Positions 46,609 through 57,927 are shown, counted from the first letter of the stretch. The stretch is DNA of 64,000 nt from Salmo trutta (GCF_901001165.1 NC_042967.1:10194108-10258107), one strand, 5' to 3'. Notes: generated by a model from the letters alone, not told the origin. Translations and numbers: made by a program.

Positions 46609-47512
46609 TAAGAGATACTGTAGTACCGGGGCTGGTAAGTTGTCAGAAATCACTTTTCAAAACCATCTTTAAAAGCAAGGGATTAAAACTAACATTTATT
46701 ACAGCTCTACTACAGTATATTGCATGACAACCCTAAGAAATTCAGTTCAGCACCGATTCTAAAACCTTCAACTCCATTTAATCTCAGAACCAAAAGACTG
46801 AGATCTCAGCAGGGATGGAGGTTGGCATCTTTGATCACTTGACTCTAAACAGCTCAGCGTCAAACATTACCACATCATAATACAAATCTTGGTAAACTCC
46901 AGGTAACCAAGTCTTTTGTTGCCACTCAGCTTCTTCCTAAGGTCATGCCCTTCACATGCCAAATGTTCTATGTCAATTAAATGTCCACATGATGTCATTA
47001 ATAAGGTATTATACATAACATTGGCATTATTCCTGGGTAAATATACATCAAATTGACTACTGGTATTTAAATATATTTTACCGTAAATGTAGGCCTAAAT
47101 TAAAGCACTAAGCACTTACCAATGTTTTCAAAGACGACCCAGAAAAGTATCTAGTACTTCCTAAAAGCATCCACTTATTTTATCACAGTGTAATTACATA
47201 GGGGCCACTTATTTCCTGTTTTAGATGTCACTTCCGCCCTCTCTTCACAGATGCATTGTGGAAGGCCTAGAGTAGGTCAGTGTAGAGGGTGTTGATGGAT
47301 GCTGTCAGAGGGCTCAGAAGGACAATGTGTAACACTGAAACACCATTCAACCTGGATGGATTTCTGCTCTGACACGGCATCTGAATGATCAACAACTTTC
47401 CCCGTAATCAGGCCCAACCATTAAAGGGATCACTAATCTAGCCGTTGTGTCGGATTATCACACATCGTTGCCCTAATGCAGCCACATGTATTATATATTT
47501 ATCCACTGTTAT
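46609..47512. other. Unassigned sequence
   Basis: No gene or repeat recognised. Confidence 0.4.
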
Positions 47513-47798
47513 AGAGAAAGAGAGAGAGAGAACGAGAGAAGGCAAGCGAGAAAAAGAGAGCTAGAGAGAGAGAGAGAGAACGAGAGAAAGCAAGTGAGAA
47601 AAAGAGAGCTAGAGAGAGAGAGAGAGAGAGAGAGCAAGCGAGAAAAAGAGAGCTAGAGAGAGAGAGAGAGAGAGGGATAAAAAACAGAGAGAGAGATATA
47701 TAAAACAGAGAGAGAGAGAGAGAGAGCAAGCGAGAAAAAGAGAGCTAGAGAGAGAGAGAGAGAGAGGGATAAAAAACAGAGAGAGAGAGAGAGATATA

Positions 47799-47847
<49 letters not shown>

Positions 47848-48011
47848 AAGAGAGAAAAAGAGAGCTAGAGAGAGAGAGAGAGGGATAAAAAACAGAGAGA
47901 GAGAGAGATAAAACAGAGAGAGAGAGAGAGCGAGAGAGAGAGAGCAAGCGAGAAAAAGAGAGCTAGAGAGAGAGAGAGAGAGAGGGATAAAAAAACAGAG
48001 AGAGAGAGAGA

Positions 48012-48081
<70 letters not shown>

Positions 48082-48090
48082 AACAGAGAG
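47513..48090 (+). repeat. Compound GA microsatellite with a nested larger unit
   Basis: GA runs are punctuated by a recurring block: GCAAGCGAGAAAAAGAGAGC, TAGAGAGAG, GGGATAAAAAACAGAGAG, then ATAAAACAGAG. The AGAAAAAGAGAGCTAGAGAG landmark occurs six times (first near 47549, last near 47950), so the tract evolved by block duplication as well as slippage. It ends with a pure GA run at about 48020-48077. Long Leu/Ser open frames on the reverse strand are artefacts. Confidence 0.95.
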
Positions 48091-48647
48091 ATTATCAGGG
48101 AGATCTGGTTGGTGTGCCCACAGTGTCAGTCACGTTGGGAGACTAACACCAGTCAGGCAGAAACACTCCAGATGCCACCCTCACTAAGGTCAGGGGATGA
48201 AGGGTGTGTGTGTATGCATGTGTATGTATGTGCGTATGCGCGTGTGTAACTTCTTGTTTTGGCTGATGTGCTTGCCCAGATGCTCTCCAAAGTGTCTGGC
48301 CACAAAAATACAACCAGAGAAAATATATAAATATATTGTTTAAATATATAAATAACTACATGAAATAAAGCCCCATGACCCAGGAGAGGGAGGGGGAGAG
48401 AAGGGTGAAGCGGCAGTGCCTTTGAGGTAAACCCATTAGAGCCCCTGGTAGAAATGGAGGAGGAGGACGAGACACAGAGCATCATTCAGAATACAGGAGC
48501 TGTTCCAGAGCTGTCGAAAAATAAGCAGCTCTTTCTCACCATCTTACAGGGCTGGGGGACATGATGATGGGTTTGGATGAGCTGGCTCGCTTGAAATGGT
48601 TTCGAATGTAATTCAGTTGAAGCCCAGTATAGGAGCATTACTCAGTG
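48091..48647. other. Unassigned sequence with a short TG/ATG patch
   Basis: GTGTGTGTATGCATGTGTATG-type sequence at about 48204-48246. No gene recognised. Confidence 0.4.
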
Positions 48648-48928
48648 CAACTTTTTCTTCATGCAATACACACCTACTGCAAGGCACAATACCCTACCCA
48701 CCAAATACTGTATATACAACTTTTTCTTCATGCAATACACACCTACTGCAAGACACAATACCCTACCCACCAAATACTGTATATACAACTTTTTCTTCAT
48801 GCAATACACACCTACTGCAAGACACAATACCCTACCCACCAAATACTGTATATACAACTTTTTCTTCATGCAATACACACCTACTGCAAGACACAATACC
48901 CTACCCACCAAATACTGTATATACAACT
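48648..48928 (+). repeat. 69-bp minisatellite, 4 copies
   Basis: CAACTTTTTCTTCATGCAAT starts at 48648 and recurs at 69-bp steps (48717, 48786, 48855), with a 5-bp partial at 48924. The copies are virtually identical (copy 1 has AAGGCAC where the others have AAGACAC). Because 69 is 23 codons, several frames on both strands remain open through all copies. Confidence 0.95.
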
Positions 48929-49017
48929 CTTTTTGCATTCACACAACAATGAAACAACCCTACACACTAACACACACTCATACAACAATTGTATACAGCC
49001 CTGGACACCAGAGACAC
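48929..49017. other. CA-rich flank, left of the LTR
   Basis: ACACAACAATG and CTAACACACACTCA type sequence. The same texture resumes right of 49719, as expected if the LTR interrupted one CA-rich locus. Confidence 0.6.
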
Positions 49018-49718
49018 TGTTAGTCTTTAGTTTTTCTCTCCATTTTGAGGTTAGTTTTGGACGCGTATGTCCTGATTAGGGGTGGCGCGCACTGATTGGA
49101 GTCAACTCGTTAGTCAGGATGTGTTTCACCTGTGCTGGTCCAGCTGGTTTTTAAGAGCTGCTGGCCCAGTGTGTTAGTTGGAGAGGAGATGTTGGGAGAG
49201 TTAGAGATTTCCTCAAAACACACCGCTTCGATACAGCTACAGCCGGAAGTGACTTCTTCGTAGTATGTTAGGAGAACTTATGATAATTAACGTAGCAGGT
49301 TAGGAGAATTAGGTTAGGGTTAGCGAAAATGCTCTCTTAACCTGCTACAGAAAGTCACTACCGGACGTAGCTGTATTGATGTGGCATGTTTAGCCCACAT
49401 CAGCTCTTCCACTTCAGGCCTAAATCTGGAGTTTTCCCCCTTTAGTTTGGTCTATATTCTTTTTAACTCCCTATCTTAAGTTGGTGGGAATTTTTCCTTT
49501 AGTTTGTCTTTTCTAATGCAATTCTAGTGGGAGTCCTTCGTGGGTGTCTTTAGGACCATTTTCTTGTTCTTTGCAAACTTTCAGTGGGCATCCCCATTGT
49601 CGTCTTTCAGAACCCATTTGAAACCCCTTACTGTTTTGGTTTGGTTGTCGAAGTGACTCCTTTGTTAGTTCCCTTTTCTGAGCGACGACATCTAGATTTG
49701 TCTTCAGGGAACGTAACA
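49018..49718 (+). mobile_element. Probable solo LTR, 701 bp, with a nested MITE
   Basis: The ends are TGTTAGTCTTTAG and GGGAACGTAACA, so TGTTA/TAACA are inverted and the LTR rule TG...CA holds. The flanks are GACAC on the left and CACAC on the right, a near-match to a 5-bp target duplication. Without the MITE at 49231-49376 the LTR would be about 555 bp. A TTTTTAAGAGC promoter-like box is near 49150. No gag or pol sequence is adjacent. The 137-codon reverse-strand open frame that starts beyond its right edge and runs into it has no recognisable product. Confidence 0.65.
49231..49376. mobile_element. MITE with 24-bp terminal inverted repeats, nested in an LTR
   Basis: ATACAGCTACAGCCGGAAGT at the left end and the complement ATACAGCTACGTCCGGTAGT at the right end pair over 24 bp with few mismatches. 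Inner words GTAGCAGGTTAGGAGAATTA and TTAACCTGCTAC extend the palindrome. The 146-bp element has no coding capacity. It lies entirely inside the LTR, so it inserted later. Confidence 0.8.
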
Positions 49719-51074
49719 CACACAACAATAGCCATACACTATGACCCACTATGAATCCCACACAACCACACTGCAACTGGACACAACAGTACACAGAGAC
49801 ACACAACACGACACGTACTTCAGAAAGCTGAATTACAAAGACCCTACAGTATATGCTTCGGGAACTCTCTGGAAACAAAGGTTCCAGAACAGCAATACAC
49901 AAAACCCTGATGGTGTAACACTGCATTATGCTGTTTGTGGTAATACACGTATGTTAAAACAATCAATTTCAAAGGCTCGTTGCATTATTGATACAGATTG
50001 AGAGAACCCTTGGGCAGTGGAGACGTAAATGCCTCATCTAAATTCACCGCCGAATGTACATACAAGTGTACCCTGCTGCGCGTAACCACGTGTAACTGTA
50101 TCTCAATGCATCGCTTTTTTATATTAGCTATATATTTTTCAGTATTTTACGACTGCGGGGGAGCCGGAGCCGGAGGTGAATTGAGGACTGCATATTTCTA
50201 GTGGAATTTCCTAGTAGCTAAATAAATGTGCCTTGTGCCGTTATTGGATTTCTGGAGCATTAAATAAGCTACCTGAGGATATATACAGTATTGTATGATA
50301 GAATAGGTTTCAAACGCGGGCATTGCTGAGCTTACTGACACACTATAAAATGTAATATGTCAATACAGAGAAAGTGTTCTGTCTGGGTTGTTCCTTCTTC
50401 GGCACTAACATACAAAAATAAAGGAAAAGTTTAAAAGCCTGTAGAGATAATTATCTTGCAATAAGCTATGTTGGATATGGATGACGACATTTAAAGTGTC
50501 ATACTTTAATACAAAACACTACATAAATAGAAACCCCCATTATCGTAAGCAACTGTAAAAAAAAAAGAAAAAAAAGAAAAAAAGAAGCAGTATCTAATTA
50601 AATATCACTATATGCATGTGGCTTTGTAGTGTTTTCTTTAATCATGAGTTTGAGGTTTGATAGGTCAATGAAACCAACAAAACGCTCTTTGCCGGTGCTA
50701 GAAAACAGATATGGCTTCAGATATCGTGTATTAAAATTAAAATGAAAAGCAATACTGATCTTATTGTACACAACAAAGCCACATATTTTAAAGGACTTGC
50801 TGTGCTCTATACTATATATCTATAGTGTCGAGGTATACATGGCATACAGTGGGAGCATATATTGTATATTAAGAAAAAGAACCCTATAAAACACAATATG
50901 ATGATTTAAACAATGTTACAACATCCAGAAGCTCAAAGTCTATTGTACGACCCCATTTAAAGAACTTTTTGAAATATCCTTTAGTAGTATGTTATGATGT
51001 CATATACACGGTTGTAGAAGGTTTACAGTGAGAGCATTTGTTGTGCAATTCTATGGACAGTACACTAAAATCCC
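49719..51074. other. Unassigned sequence
   Basis: CA-rich at first, then AT-rich, with an A/AAAG run at about 50556-50585. No exon or transposon is recognised. Confidence 0.4.
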
Positions 51075-53453
51075 AAATCAAATCAAATCAAATTGTATTG
51101 GTCACATACACGTGTTTAGCAGATGTTATTGCGGGTGTAGCGAAATGCTTGTGTTTCTAGCTCCAACAGTGCAGAAATAACTAACAAGTAATATCTAACA
51201 ATTTCACAACAATACACACAAATCTAAAGTAAAGGAATGGAATTAAGAATATATAAATATTTAGGTGAGCAATGTCAGATCGGCATAGACTAAGATACAG
51301 TAGAATAGGATAGAATACAGTATATACATATGAGATAAGTAATGCAAGATATGAAAACATTGTTAAAGTAACCAGTGATGATTTTAAGTCTATATAGGGC
51401 AGCAGCCTCTAATGTACTGGTGATGGCTATTTAACAGTCTGATGGCTTTGAGATAGAAGCTGTTTTTCAGTCTCTCGGTCCCATCATTGATGCATCTGTA
51501 CTGACCTCGCCTTCTGGATGATAGCGGGGTGAACAGGCAGTGGCTCGGGTGGTTGTTGTCCTTGATGATCTTTTTGGCCTTTCTGTGACATCGGGAGCTG
51601 TAGGTGTCCTGGAGGGCAGGTAGTTTGCCCCCAGTGATGCGTTGGGCAGACCGCACCACCCTCTGGAGAGCCCTGCGGATGTGGGCGGTGCAGTTGCCGT
51701 ACCAGGCGGTAACACAGCCTGACAGGATGCTCTCAATTGTGCATCTGTAAAAGTTTGAGGGTTTTAGGAGCCAAGACAAATTTCTTCAGCCTCCTGAGGT
51801 TGAAGAGGCTGCTGTTGCGCCTTGTTCACCACACTGTCTGTGTGCGTGGACCATTTCAGTTTGTCTGTGATGTGTACACTGAGGAATGTTAAGCTTTCCA
51901 CCTTTTTCAGCTCCATCTGCTGTTTCCTGAAGTCCACAATCAGCTCCTTTGTTTTGTTGACATTGGGTGAGAGGTTATTTTCCTGCACCACACTCCCAGG
52001 GCCCTCACCTCCTCCCTGTAGGCTGTCTCGTCATTGTTGGTAATCAGGCCTAATAATGCTGTTGTGTCGTCTGCAAACTTGATGATTGAGTTGGAGGCGT
52101 GCGTGGCCACGCAGTCATGTGTGAACAGGCAGTACAGGAGGGGGCTGAGCACGCACCCTTGTGGGGCCCCAGTGTTGAGGATCAGCAAAGTGGAGGTGTT
52201 GTTTCCTACCTTCACCACCTGGGGGAGGCCCGTCAGGAAGTCCAGGACCCAGTTGCACAGGGCGGGGTTCAGACCCATGGTCTCAAGCTTAATGAAGAGC
52301 TTGGAGGGTACTATGGAGTTGAATGCTGAGCTATAGTCAATGAACAGAATTCTTACATAGGTATTTATCTTATCCAGATGGGATAGGGCAGTGTGCAGTG
52401 CGATGGCAATTGCATCGTCTGTGGATCTATTGGGGCGGTAAGCAAATTGAAGTGGGTCTAGGGTGTCAGGTAAGGTAGAGGTGATATGATCCTTAACTAG
52501 TCTCTCAAAGCACTTCATGATGACAGAAGTGAGTGCTACGGGGCGATAGTCATTTAGTTCAGCTTCCTTTGCTTTCTTGGGTACAGGAACAATTGTGGAC
52601 ATCTTGAAGCATTTGGGGACAGCAGCCTAGTGAGGGTTAGCATGCTTAAATGTCTTACTCACGTCGGCCACAGAGAAGGAGAGCCCACAGTCCTTGGTAG
52701 CGGGCCGCGTTAAAGGCACTGTGTTATCCTCAAAGGGGGCATAGCTTATCTGGAAGCAAGACGCCGGTGTCCGTGACGTGGCTGGTTTTCCCTTTGTCGT
52801 CCGTGATTGTCTGTAGACCCTGCCACATACGTCTTGTGTCTGAGCCGTTGAATTGCGACTCCACTTTGTCTCTATAATGACATTTTGCCTGTTTGATTGC
52901 CTTACGGAGGAAATAACTACACTGTTTGTATTCAGCCATATTCCCAGTCACCTTGCCATGGTTAAATGCAATGGTTCGTGCTTTCAGTTTTGCGCAAATG
53001 CTGCCATCTAACCACAGTTTCTGGTTAGGGTAGGTTTTAATAGTCACAGTGTACAACATCTCCTATACACTTCCTAATAAACACAGTCACCGTATCAGTG
53101 TATTCATGTTATTCTCGAAGGTTACCCGGAATATATCCCAGTCCGCGTGATCAAAACAATCTTGAAGCATGGATTCTGATTGGTCAGACCAGCGTTGAAT
53201 AGTCCTTGGCATGGGTACTTCCTGTTTGAGTTTCTGCTTATAGGAAGGGAGGAGCAAAATGGAGTCCTGATCAGATTTTCCGAAGGGAGGGCGCGGGAGG
53301 GCCTTGTAGGCATCCCGGAAGTTAGAGTAGCAGTGGGCGAGTGTTTTAGCGGTGCGAGTACTACAGTCAATGTGTTGTTAGAACTTAGATTATGTTTTTC
53401 TCAAATTTGCTTTGTAAAAATCTCCAGCTACAATAAATATGTGGTTTCCAGTT
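51075..53453 (-). mobile_element. LINE copy C, reverse strand, 5' end lost
   Basis: On the reverse strand the element runs from about 53453 to a tail at 51075 (complement of AAATCAAATCAAATCAAATT). It is related to copies A and B but is a distinct subfamily: KKAKEAELNDYRPVAL, NKTKELIVDFRKQQ and CHRKAKKIIKDNNHPSH differ from the corresponding B residues. The order is upstream non-RT sequence (53453-53060), linker (53059-52730), RT (52602-51764) and C-terminal region (51779-51390), then 3' UTR. Its 5' end abuts a Tc1 relic at about 53454, where it was either truncated or deleted. Confidence 0.85.
51390..53059 (-). pseudogene. LINE reverse transcriptase ORF remnant (copy C)
   Basis: Read on the reverse strand. 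53059-52730 is the linker (TIKTYPNQKLWLDGSI, DTRRMWQGLQTITD). 52602-51940 (220 codons) holds the RT fingers and palm: PVPKKAKEAELNDYRPVAL, DPLQFAYRPNRSTDDAI, motif A VRILFIDYSSAFNSI with its aspartate present, motif B GAPQGCVLSPLLYCLF and motif C IIKFADDTT. 51991-51764 continues in another frame (NKTKELIVDFRKQQ, SVHITDKLKWSTHTD), and 51779-51390 in a third (FYRCTIESILSGCVTAWYGN, KNSFYLKAIRLLN). So at least two frameshifts follow motif C. All three palm motifs are intact, the best preserved of the window's three RTs, but the broken frame prevents a full protein. Confidence 0.85.
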
Positions 53454-54186
53454 TGGCGTCGTAACCGACGTCAGTGAACGAATGCCCACTTTAGATGGCC
53501 ACTGGTTTGCTGATGTCAACGTTGTGAACAGAGTGCCCCATGGTGGTGGTGGGGTTATGGTATGGGCAGGCAAAAGCTACGGACAATGAACACGATTGCA
53601 TTTTATCGATGGCAATTTGAATGCACAGAGTGACGAGATCCTGAGGCCCATTATTGTGCCATTCATCCACTGCCATTACCTCATGTTTCATTATAATAAT
53701 GCACGGACCCATGTCGTTCTGTACACAATTCCTGGAAGCTGAAAATGTCCCAGTTCTTCCATGGCCTGCATACTCACCAGACATGTCACCCATTGAGCAT
53801 GTTTGGGATGCTCTGAATCAACGTGTAAGACAGCGTGTTCCAGTTCCTGCCAATATCCAGCAATTTCACACAGGCATTGAAGAGTGGGAAAACATTCGAC
53901 AGGCCACAATCAACAGCTTGATCAACTCTATGCAAAAGAGATGTGTCGCGCTGCATGAGGTAAATGCTGGTCACACCAGATACTGACTGGTTTTCTGATC
54001 CACGACCCTACCTTATTTTAAGGTATCTGTGACCAACAGATGCATATCTGTATTACCAGTCATGTGAAATCCATAGATTAGGGCCTAATGAATTGATTTC
54101 AATTGACTGATTTCCTTATATGAACTGTAACTCAGGAAAATCTTTGAAATTGTTGCATGTTGCGTGTATATTTTTGTTCAGTGTAT
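53454..54186 (+). mobile_element. Tc1-like transposon relic, C-terminal half
   Basis: It begins inside the transposase (GTCGTAACCGACGTCAGTG, about 53459) next to LINE copy C and ends in the family's right terminus, TGCGTGTATATTTTTGTTCA near 54160-54186. The right-end block (CAGTCATGTGAAATCCAT, TGACTGATTTCCTTATATGA) is the same as in the relic at 8652-8990. The left inverted repeat and DNA-binding domain are missing, and an internal deletion near 53500 removes the first part of the catalytic domain. Confidence 0.85.
53512..53986 (+). pseudogene. Tc1-like transposase remnant (C-terminal catalytic part)
   Basis: From about 53512 the reading FADVNVVNRVPHGGGG, VMVWAGKSYG is recognisable, with a stop after KSYGQ. 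A 110-codon open frame at 53654-53986 then ends in the normal C-terminus: PWPAYSPDMSPIEHVWDAL holds the last acidic residue of the DDE triad (the E of PIEH), followed by QRVPVPANIQQFHTG, INSLINSMQKRCVALHE and a stop after HTRY. Tc1 transposases cut and join DNA at TA sites with a DD34E triad. Here the first D region is deleted and the N-terminal half is absent, so it is dead. Confidence 0.8.
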
Positions 54187-54196
54187 ATGCAGAACA

Positions 54197-54931
54197 TACA
54201 CTATATATAAACAAGTATGTGGACACCCCTTCAAATTAGTGGATTTAGCTATTTCAGCCACACCCATCGCTTACAGGTGTATAAAATCGAGCACACAGCC
54301 ATGAAATCTCCATAGACAAACATTGGCAGTAGAATGGCCTTATTGAAGAGCTCAGTGATGTCACCACAATAACTGTTCATCGGGAGCTTCATGAAATGGG
54401 TTTCCATGGATGAGCAGCCGTACACAAGCCTAAGATCACCATGCTGGAGTGGAGTAAATTTCGCCGACATTGGACTCCGGAGCAGTGAAAACACCTTCTC
54501 TGGAGCGATGAATCACACTTCACCATCTGGCAGTCCGACGGATCAATCTGGATTTGGCGGATGCCAGGAGAAGGCTACCTGCCCCAATGCATAGTGCCAA
54601 CTGTAAAGTTTGGTGGAGGAGGAATAATGGTCTGGGACAGTTTTTTCAGGGTTCGGGCTAGGTCCCTTAGTTCCAGTGAAAGGAAATCTTAACGCTACAG
54701 CATACAATGACATTCTAGATGATTCTGTTCTTCCAACTTTGTGGCAACAGTTTGAGGAAGGCCCTTTCCTGTTTCACCATTACAATGACCCTGTGCACAA
54801 AGCGAGGTCTATACAGAAATGGTCCATACAGAAATGGTCCATACAGAAATGGTCCATATAGAAATGGTCTCACTAATGCTCATTGCTGAATGGAAGCAAG
54901 TCCCCGCAGCAATGTTCTAACTTCTAGTGGA
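54197..54931 (+). mobile_element. Second Tc1-like relic, different family, internally deleted
   Basis: The left end TACACTATATATAAACAAGT leads into ATGTGGACACCCCTTCAAAT, ACAGGTGTATAAAATCGAGC and AACATTGGCAGTAGAATGG, the 5' region of a well-known salmonid Tc1 family. Transposase sequence follows with gaps: most of the N-terminal domain is missing after GAGCTCAGTGATG (about 54349-54361). The reading resumes at CACAATAACTGTTCATCGGG and continues through CATCTGGCAGTCCGACGG and GTAAAGTTTGGTGGAGGAGG to ACAAAGCGAGGTCTATACAG. A 15-bp tandem repeat then replaces the DDE-to-C-terminal part. It ends in GAAGCAAGTCCCCGCAGCAA before unrelated sequence, without its right terminus. Confidence 0.85.
54808..54867 (+). 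repeat. 15-bp tandem repeat, 4 copies, inside a Tc1 relic
   Basis: TCCATACAGAAATGG occurs at 54808, 54823, 54838 and 54853, with one substitution in the first and last copies. It sits exactly where the transposase sequence is deleted. The motif exists once in the parent element, so it expanded locally. Confidence 0.9.
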
Positions 54932-55089
54932 ACCACCCCTGGTATAACACAGACATGGTATTGTGACCTTTCGGCTTTGAAACCAGTCTGTTTGAATTGC
55001 CCGAGGCAGCGAGATTTGGATAGATGGGTAACACACAGTGACAATGACATAAACATAAGTGCAAATGATGCTATAGTACGTGGCCTTCT
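54932..55089. other. Unassigned spacer
   Basis: Nothing recognised. Confidence 0.4.
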
Positions 55090-55189
<100 letters not shown>

Positions 55190-55240
55190 TAAAGAAAGAG
55201 AAAGAGAGACAGAGAGAGAGACAGAGAGAGAAAAATAGAA

Positions 55241-55287
<47 letters not shown>

Positions 55288-55392
55288 CAGAAAGAGAGAG
55301 ACAGAGACAGAGAGACAGAGACAGAGAGAGAGAGACAGAGAGAGAGACAGAGAGAGACAGAGAGACAGAGAGAGAGACAGAGACATAGAGAG
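55190..55392 (+). repeat. GA/GACA degenerate tract
   Basis: GAGAGACAGAGAGAGAGACAG words with AAAAAC/AAAAAT interruptions, directly continuing the GACA array. Confidence 0.95.
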
Positions 55393-55749
55393 CGCTAGAG
55401 GAATGAATGAATACTGCTGCTGTGACTGAACTGCGATGATTAAAAGAGGAGCCGCCGCCATTATAATTACCGATGGACTTTGACCTTTGGATAGCCAGTT
55501 TACACAACCCTTTAGCCCCGGGGATCTGCTCATCCCTATTGATTTAAGTGGGGGCCGCTAGACATGTAAGATGGCCACTTAGCGTGAGCCATGTCCAACC
55601 TGAACTAGGTAAATTAATGGATATGAAATGCAAATCCCCGACCCGATATGCAAACAATCACCTGCAACGTGTGTGTGTAGGACCGTGGAGAATGCTTGAC
55701 CCTGATTGGTGTGTATGAGTGTGTGAATGGAAAACATTACAATGATCCA
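55393..55749. other. Unassigned sequence
   Basis: Nothing recognised. The piece at 55430-55560 is repeat-free. Confidence 0.35.
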
Positions 55750-55879
55750 CAGTGATGATTCCCAGTGATGATTCCCAGTGATGATTCCCAGTGATGATTC
55801 CCAGTGATGAATCCCAGTGATGAATCCCAGTGATGATTCCCAGTGATGATTCCCAGTGATGATTCCAAGTGATGATTCT
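55750..55879 (+). repeat. 13-bp minisatellite, 10 copies
   Basis: CAGTGATGATTCC repeats ten times, with GATGAATCC variants in the middle two and an AAGTG variant near the end. Confidence 0.95.
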
Positions 55880-56257
55880 TCCGGTGTTCTGCACACTGCG
55901 CACCGCATAAAGGATTAAAAAAATAATCAATACATCATATTAGATAACGTCATCCCAGCAATAATAATAACCCTCGAGCAGTAAATGAATAAACACATAC
56001 AGATAAATGAAATAGAAGGCGTTTGAACCTGGTCTGACACAAAGAGAACAGCCAAGTATTGAGAGATATTGGCCTACACACAATCTATATACATACATGA
56101 CCATTTCTATATGTCTAGAGATAAATATTTGTAGAATGTAATTACAGGTATCCCTTTTTCTTTTATTCCAGGCTTTATCTACATATTCAGCAAATGGAAA
56201 TACACAATGGACAAAGAAACATTTCAGTTTCCCCTCATCCCTCAGCAACAACGTGTA
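55880..56257. other. Unassigned AT-rich sequence
   Basis: Nothing recognised. Confidence 0.4.
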
Positions 56258-56286
56258 TGTGTGTGCGTGCGTGTGTGTCTGTCTGT

Positions 56287-56347
<61 letters not shown>
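56258..56347 (+). repeat. (TG)n microsatellite
   Basis: Degenerate GTGCGTGCGTG/TGTCTGTCTG at the start, then a pure TG run to 56347. Confidence 0.97.
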
Positions 56348-56348
<1 letters not shown>

Positions 56349-57772
56349 TTACATGAGTAATTGTAGTCATAATGCATGTGACAACAGCTGGGGTCAAATG
56401 TCACCCTGCTGCACCATGTCAAAACCAGATGAGTCAAAGCATGGCTGATCGCTGACACGCTCTAACCTCCGCTTGTTCAAGTCCCTTCAGACTCAGCCTG
56501 GTCTCCCTCGGGTCCCCACTTAACCACTCACAGACACTCAGGTCTCATGCACCATGAGTAGCAAGACGTTCATATTAATCACCAGGGCCCAGATTGACTC
56601 AAATGCAGCTAAATAGTGCCCTCTTGTTTACTTATATTGCATGATTTAACTTTAATTAGACAATAATATCTGCTGTGGTGTCTGTGGAGAATCTGTTTTG
56701 TAAACCACACTAATGATTGAAATTATTTAAATATAAATTGCCTGTGTAATATCCTTTGTATTAGCTGGCTCCTTCAATTTACTTAACACTTTATTCTAAG
56801 CAAACAGTTTCCCCACACATTATATGGAATATTTAGACTTTTTTACAATGTCCAAGGTCATATACTTCCTCCCCAAAATGGCCAAAAGGCAAACCACACT
56901 TCAAAAAGAGCAGCACAACTTCCAAAAGAGCATCACACCTTATCTAACAAACAGTCTACTCATTTAGGCCACCAGTTTTACTATCCTTTCCGTCCGGCGT
57001 TCATTGACTCTTACCCAAAGTCTTCGGAAATTTCCTTGTAGAAAAGCTCTTAGCAGTAATTGCTTTAAGGTTTGTTCCAGGTCGAGTGGTTAAGTGTGAA
57101 TAATGTGTCAAAACTGTACAGTATGTTTGTGTCTATGGACCAATTAGCACTTAGCCCCCGATTATCCCCACACAAGAGCGCATCACCATGAACCCCAAAC
57201 ACAATAATAAGAGAACGGGGTCAGAGGATGGGATGGAGTGGAGTATTTTGGGAGGGGCACCTGGTTAACAGGAAAAGGAGGTTTAGTGAGTTAGACTACA
57301 CCTTAGATAACAAGAGATTCATCTCAACTTGAACTTTTACAATTGTCTGGCAATTGCCTCTATCGCTGTAAAATTCTCAAAAGATATGTACAAATTCTGG
57401 GGAAATACAATTGGAAATCATGTGTTGCCTTTCAAATGTATACTGTTATTAATTCGTAAATTGTATTTGCCTGAGTTAAACAAATCCCACAGAACAGGAT
57501 GCACCTTCTTGACCTTTAAGATGCCAACACATCGTTAACAACTACTCAAGCCCAGGTCCTCAGATACACATTGATGTTGACTCGCAGAAAACACAACATA
57601 TTCCCACAATGGCCCATTACCCTCGGTCAAGTTTTATTGAAAACTAAATTCAATAAAATCATCTATTTTCTCTCACGTCTCTCTCCCCTTCTTTCACTAA
57701 GAAGCGTTTTGACCTTCAAGAGGGTGGAGATAATTACCAATAGAGAATATGAACACGACTAACAGACATTTC
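56348..57772. other. Unassigned, repeat-poor sequence
   Basis: No exon or repeat recognised over 1.4 kb. Two short near-identical phrases (AAAAAGAGCAGCACAACTTC, AAAAGAGCATCACACCTT) lie at about 56905-56940. Confidence 0.4.
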
Positions 57773-57927
57773 ACTTTTTTTGTCGTTTAGCAGACGCTCT
57801 TATCCAGAGCGACTTACAGTAGTGAACGCATGCATTTCATACATTTTTTTCTCCGTACTGGTCCCCCGTGGGAATCGAACTCACAACCCTGGCGTTGCAA
57901 ACACCATGCTCTACCAACTGAGCCACA
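57773..57927 (-). mobile_element. tRNA-derived SINE
   Basis: On the reverse strand it starts TGTGGCTCAGTTGGTAGAGC (A box of a tRNA-like promoter). It continues with GTGTTTGCAACGCC (a TGC anticodon-like loop) and GAGTTCGATTCCC (B box), then a linker and the tail AAGTCGCTCTGGATAAGAGC, GTCTGCTAAACGAC and a short A run (the T run at 57773-57780). The A and B boxes are the internal RNA polymerase III promoter. The tail is shared by many fish SINEs and their partner LINEs. It is a SINE rather than a tRNA gene because of the tail and the imperfect acceptor stem. Confidence 0.85.

Noticed and set aside
49513..49926. 137-codon reverse-strand open frame
   Set aside because: It crosses the right edge of the probable LTR and matches no retrotransposon or host protein I know.
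51822..52336. Plus-strand open frames of 73-100 codons
   Set aside because: They are antisense to the reverse transcriptase of LINE copy C, which explains the sequence better.
57857..57927. Functional tRNA gene
   Set aside because: The A and B boxes are present, but the acceptor stem is imperfect and a SINE tail follows. It is a SINE head.
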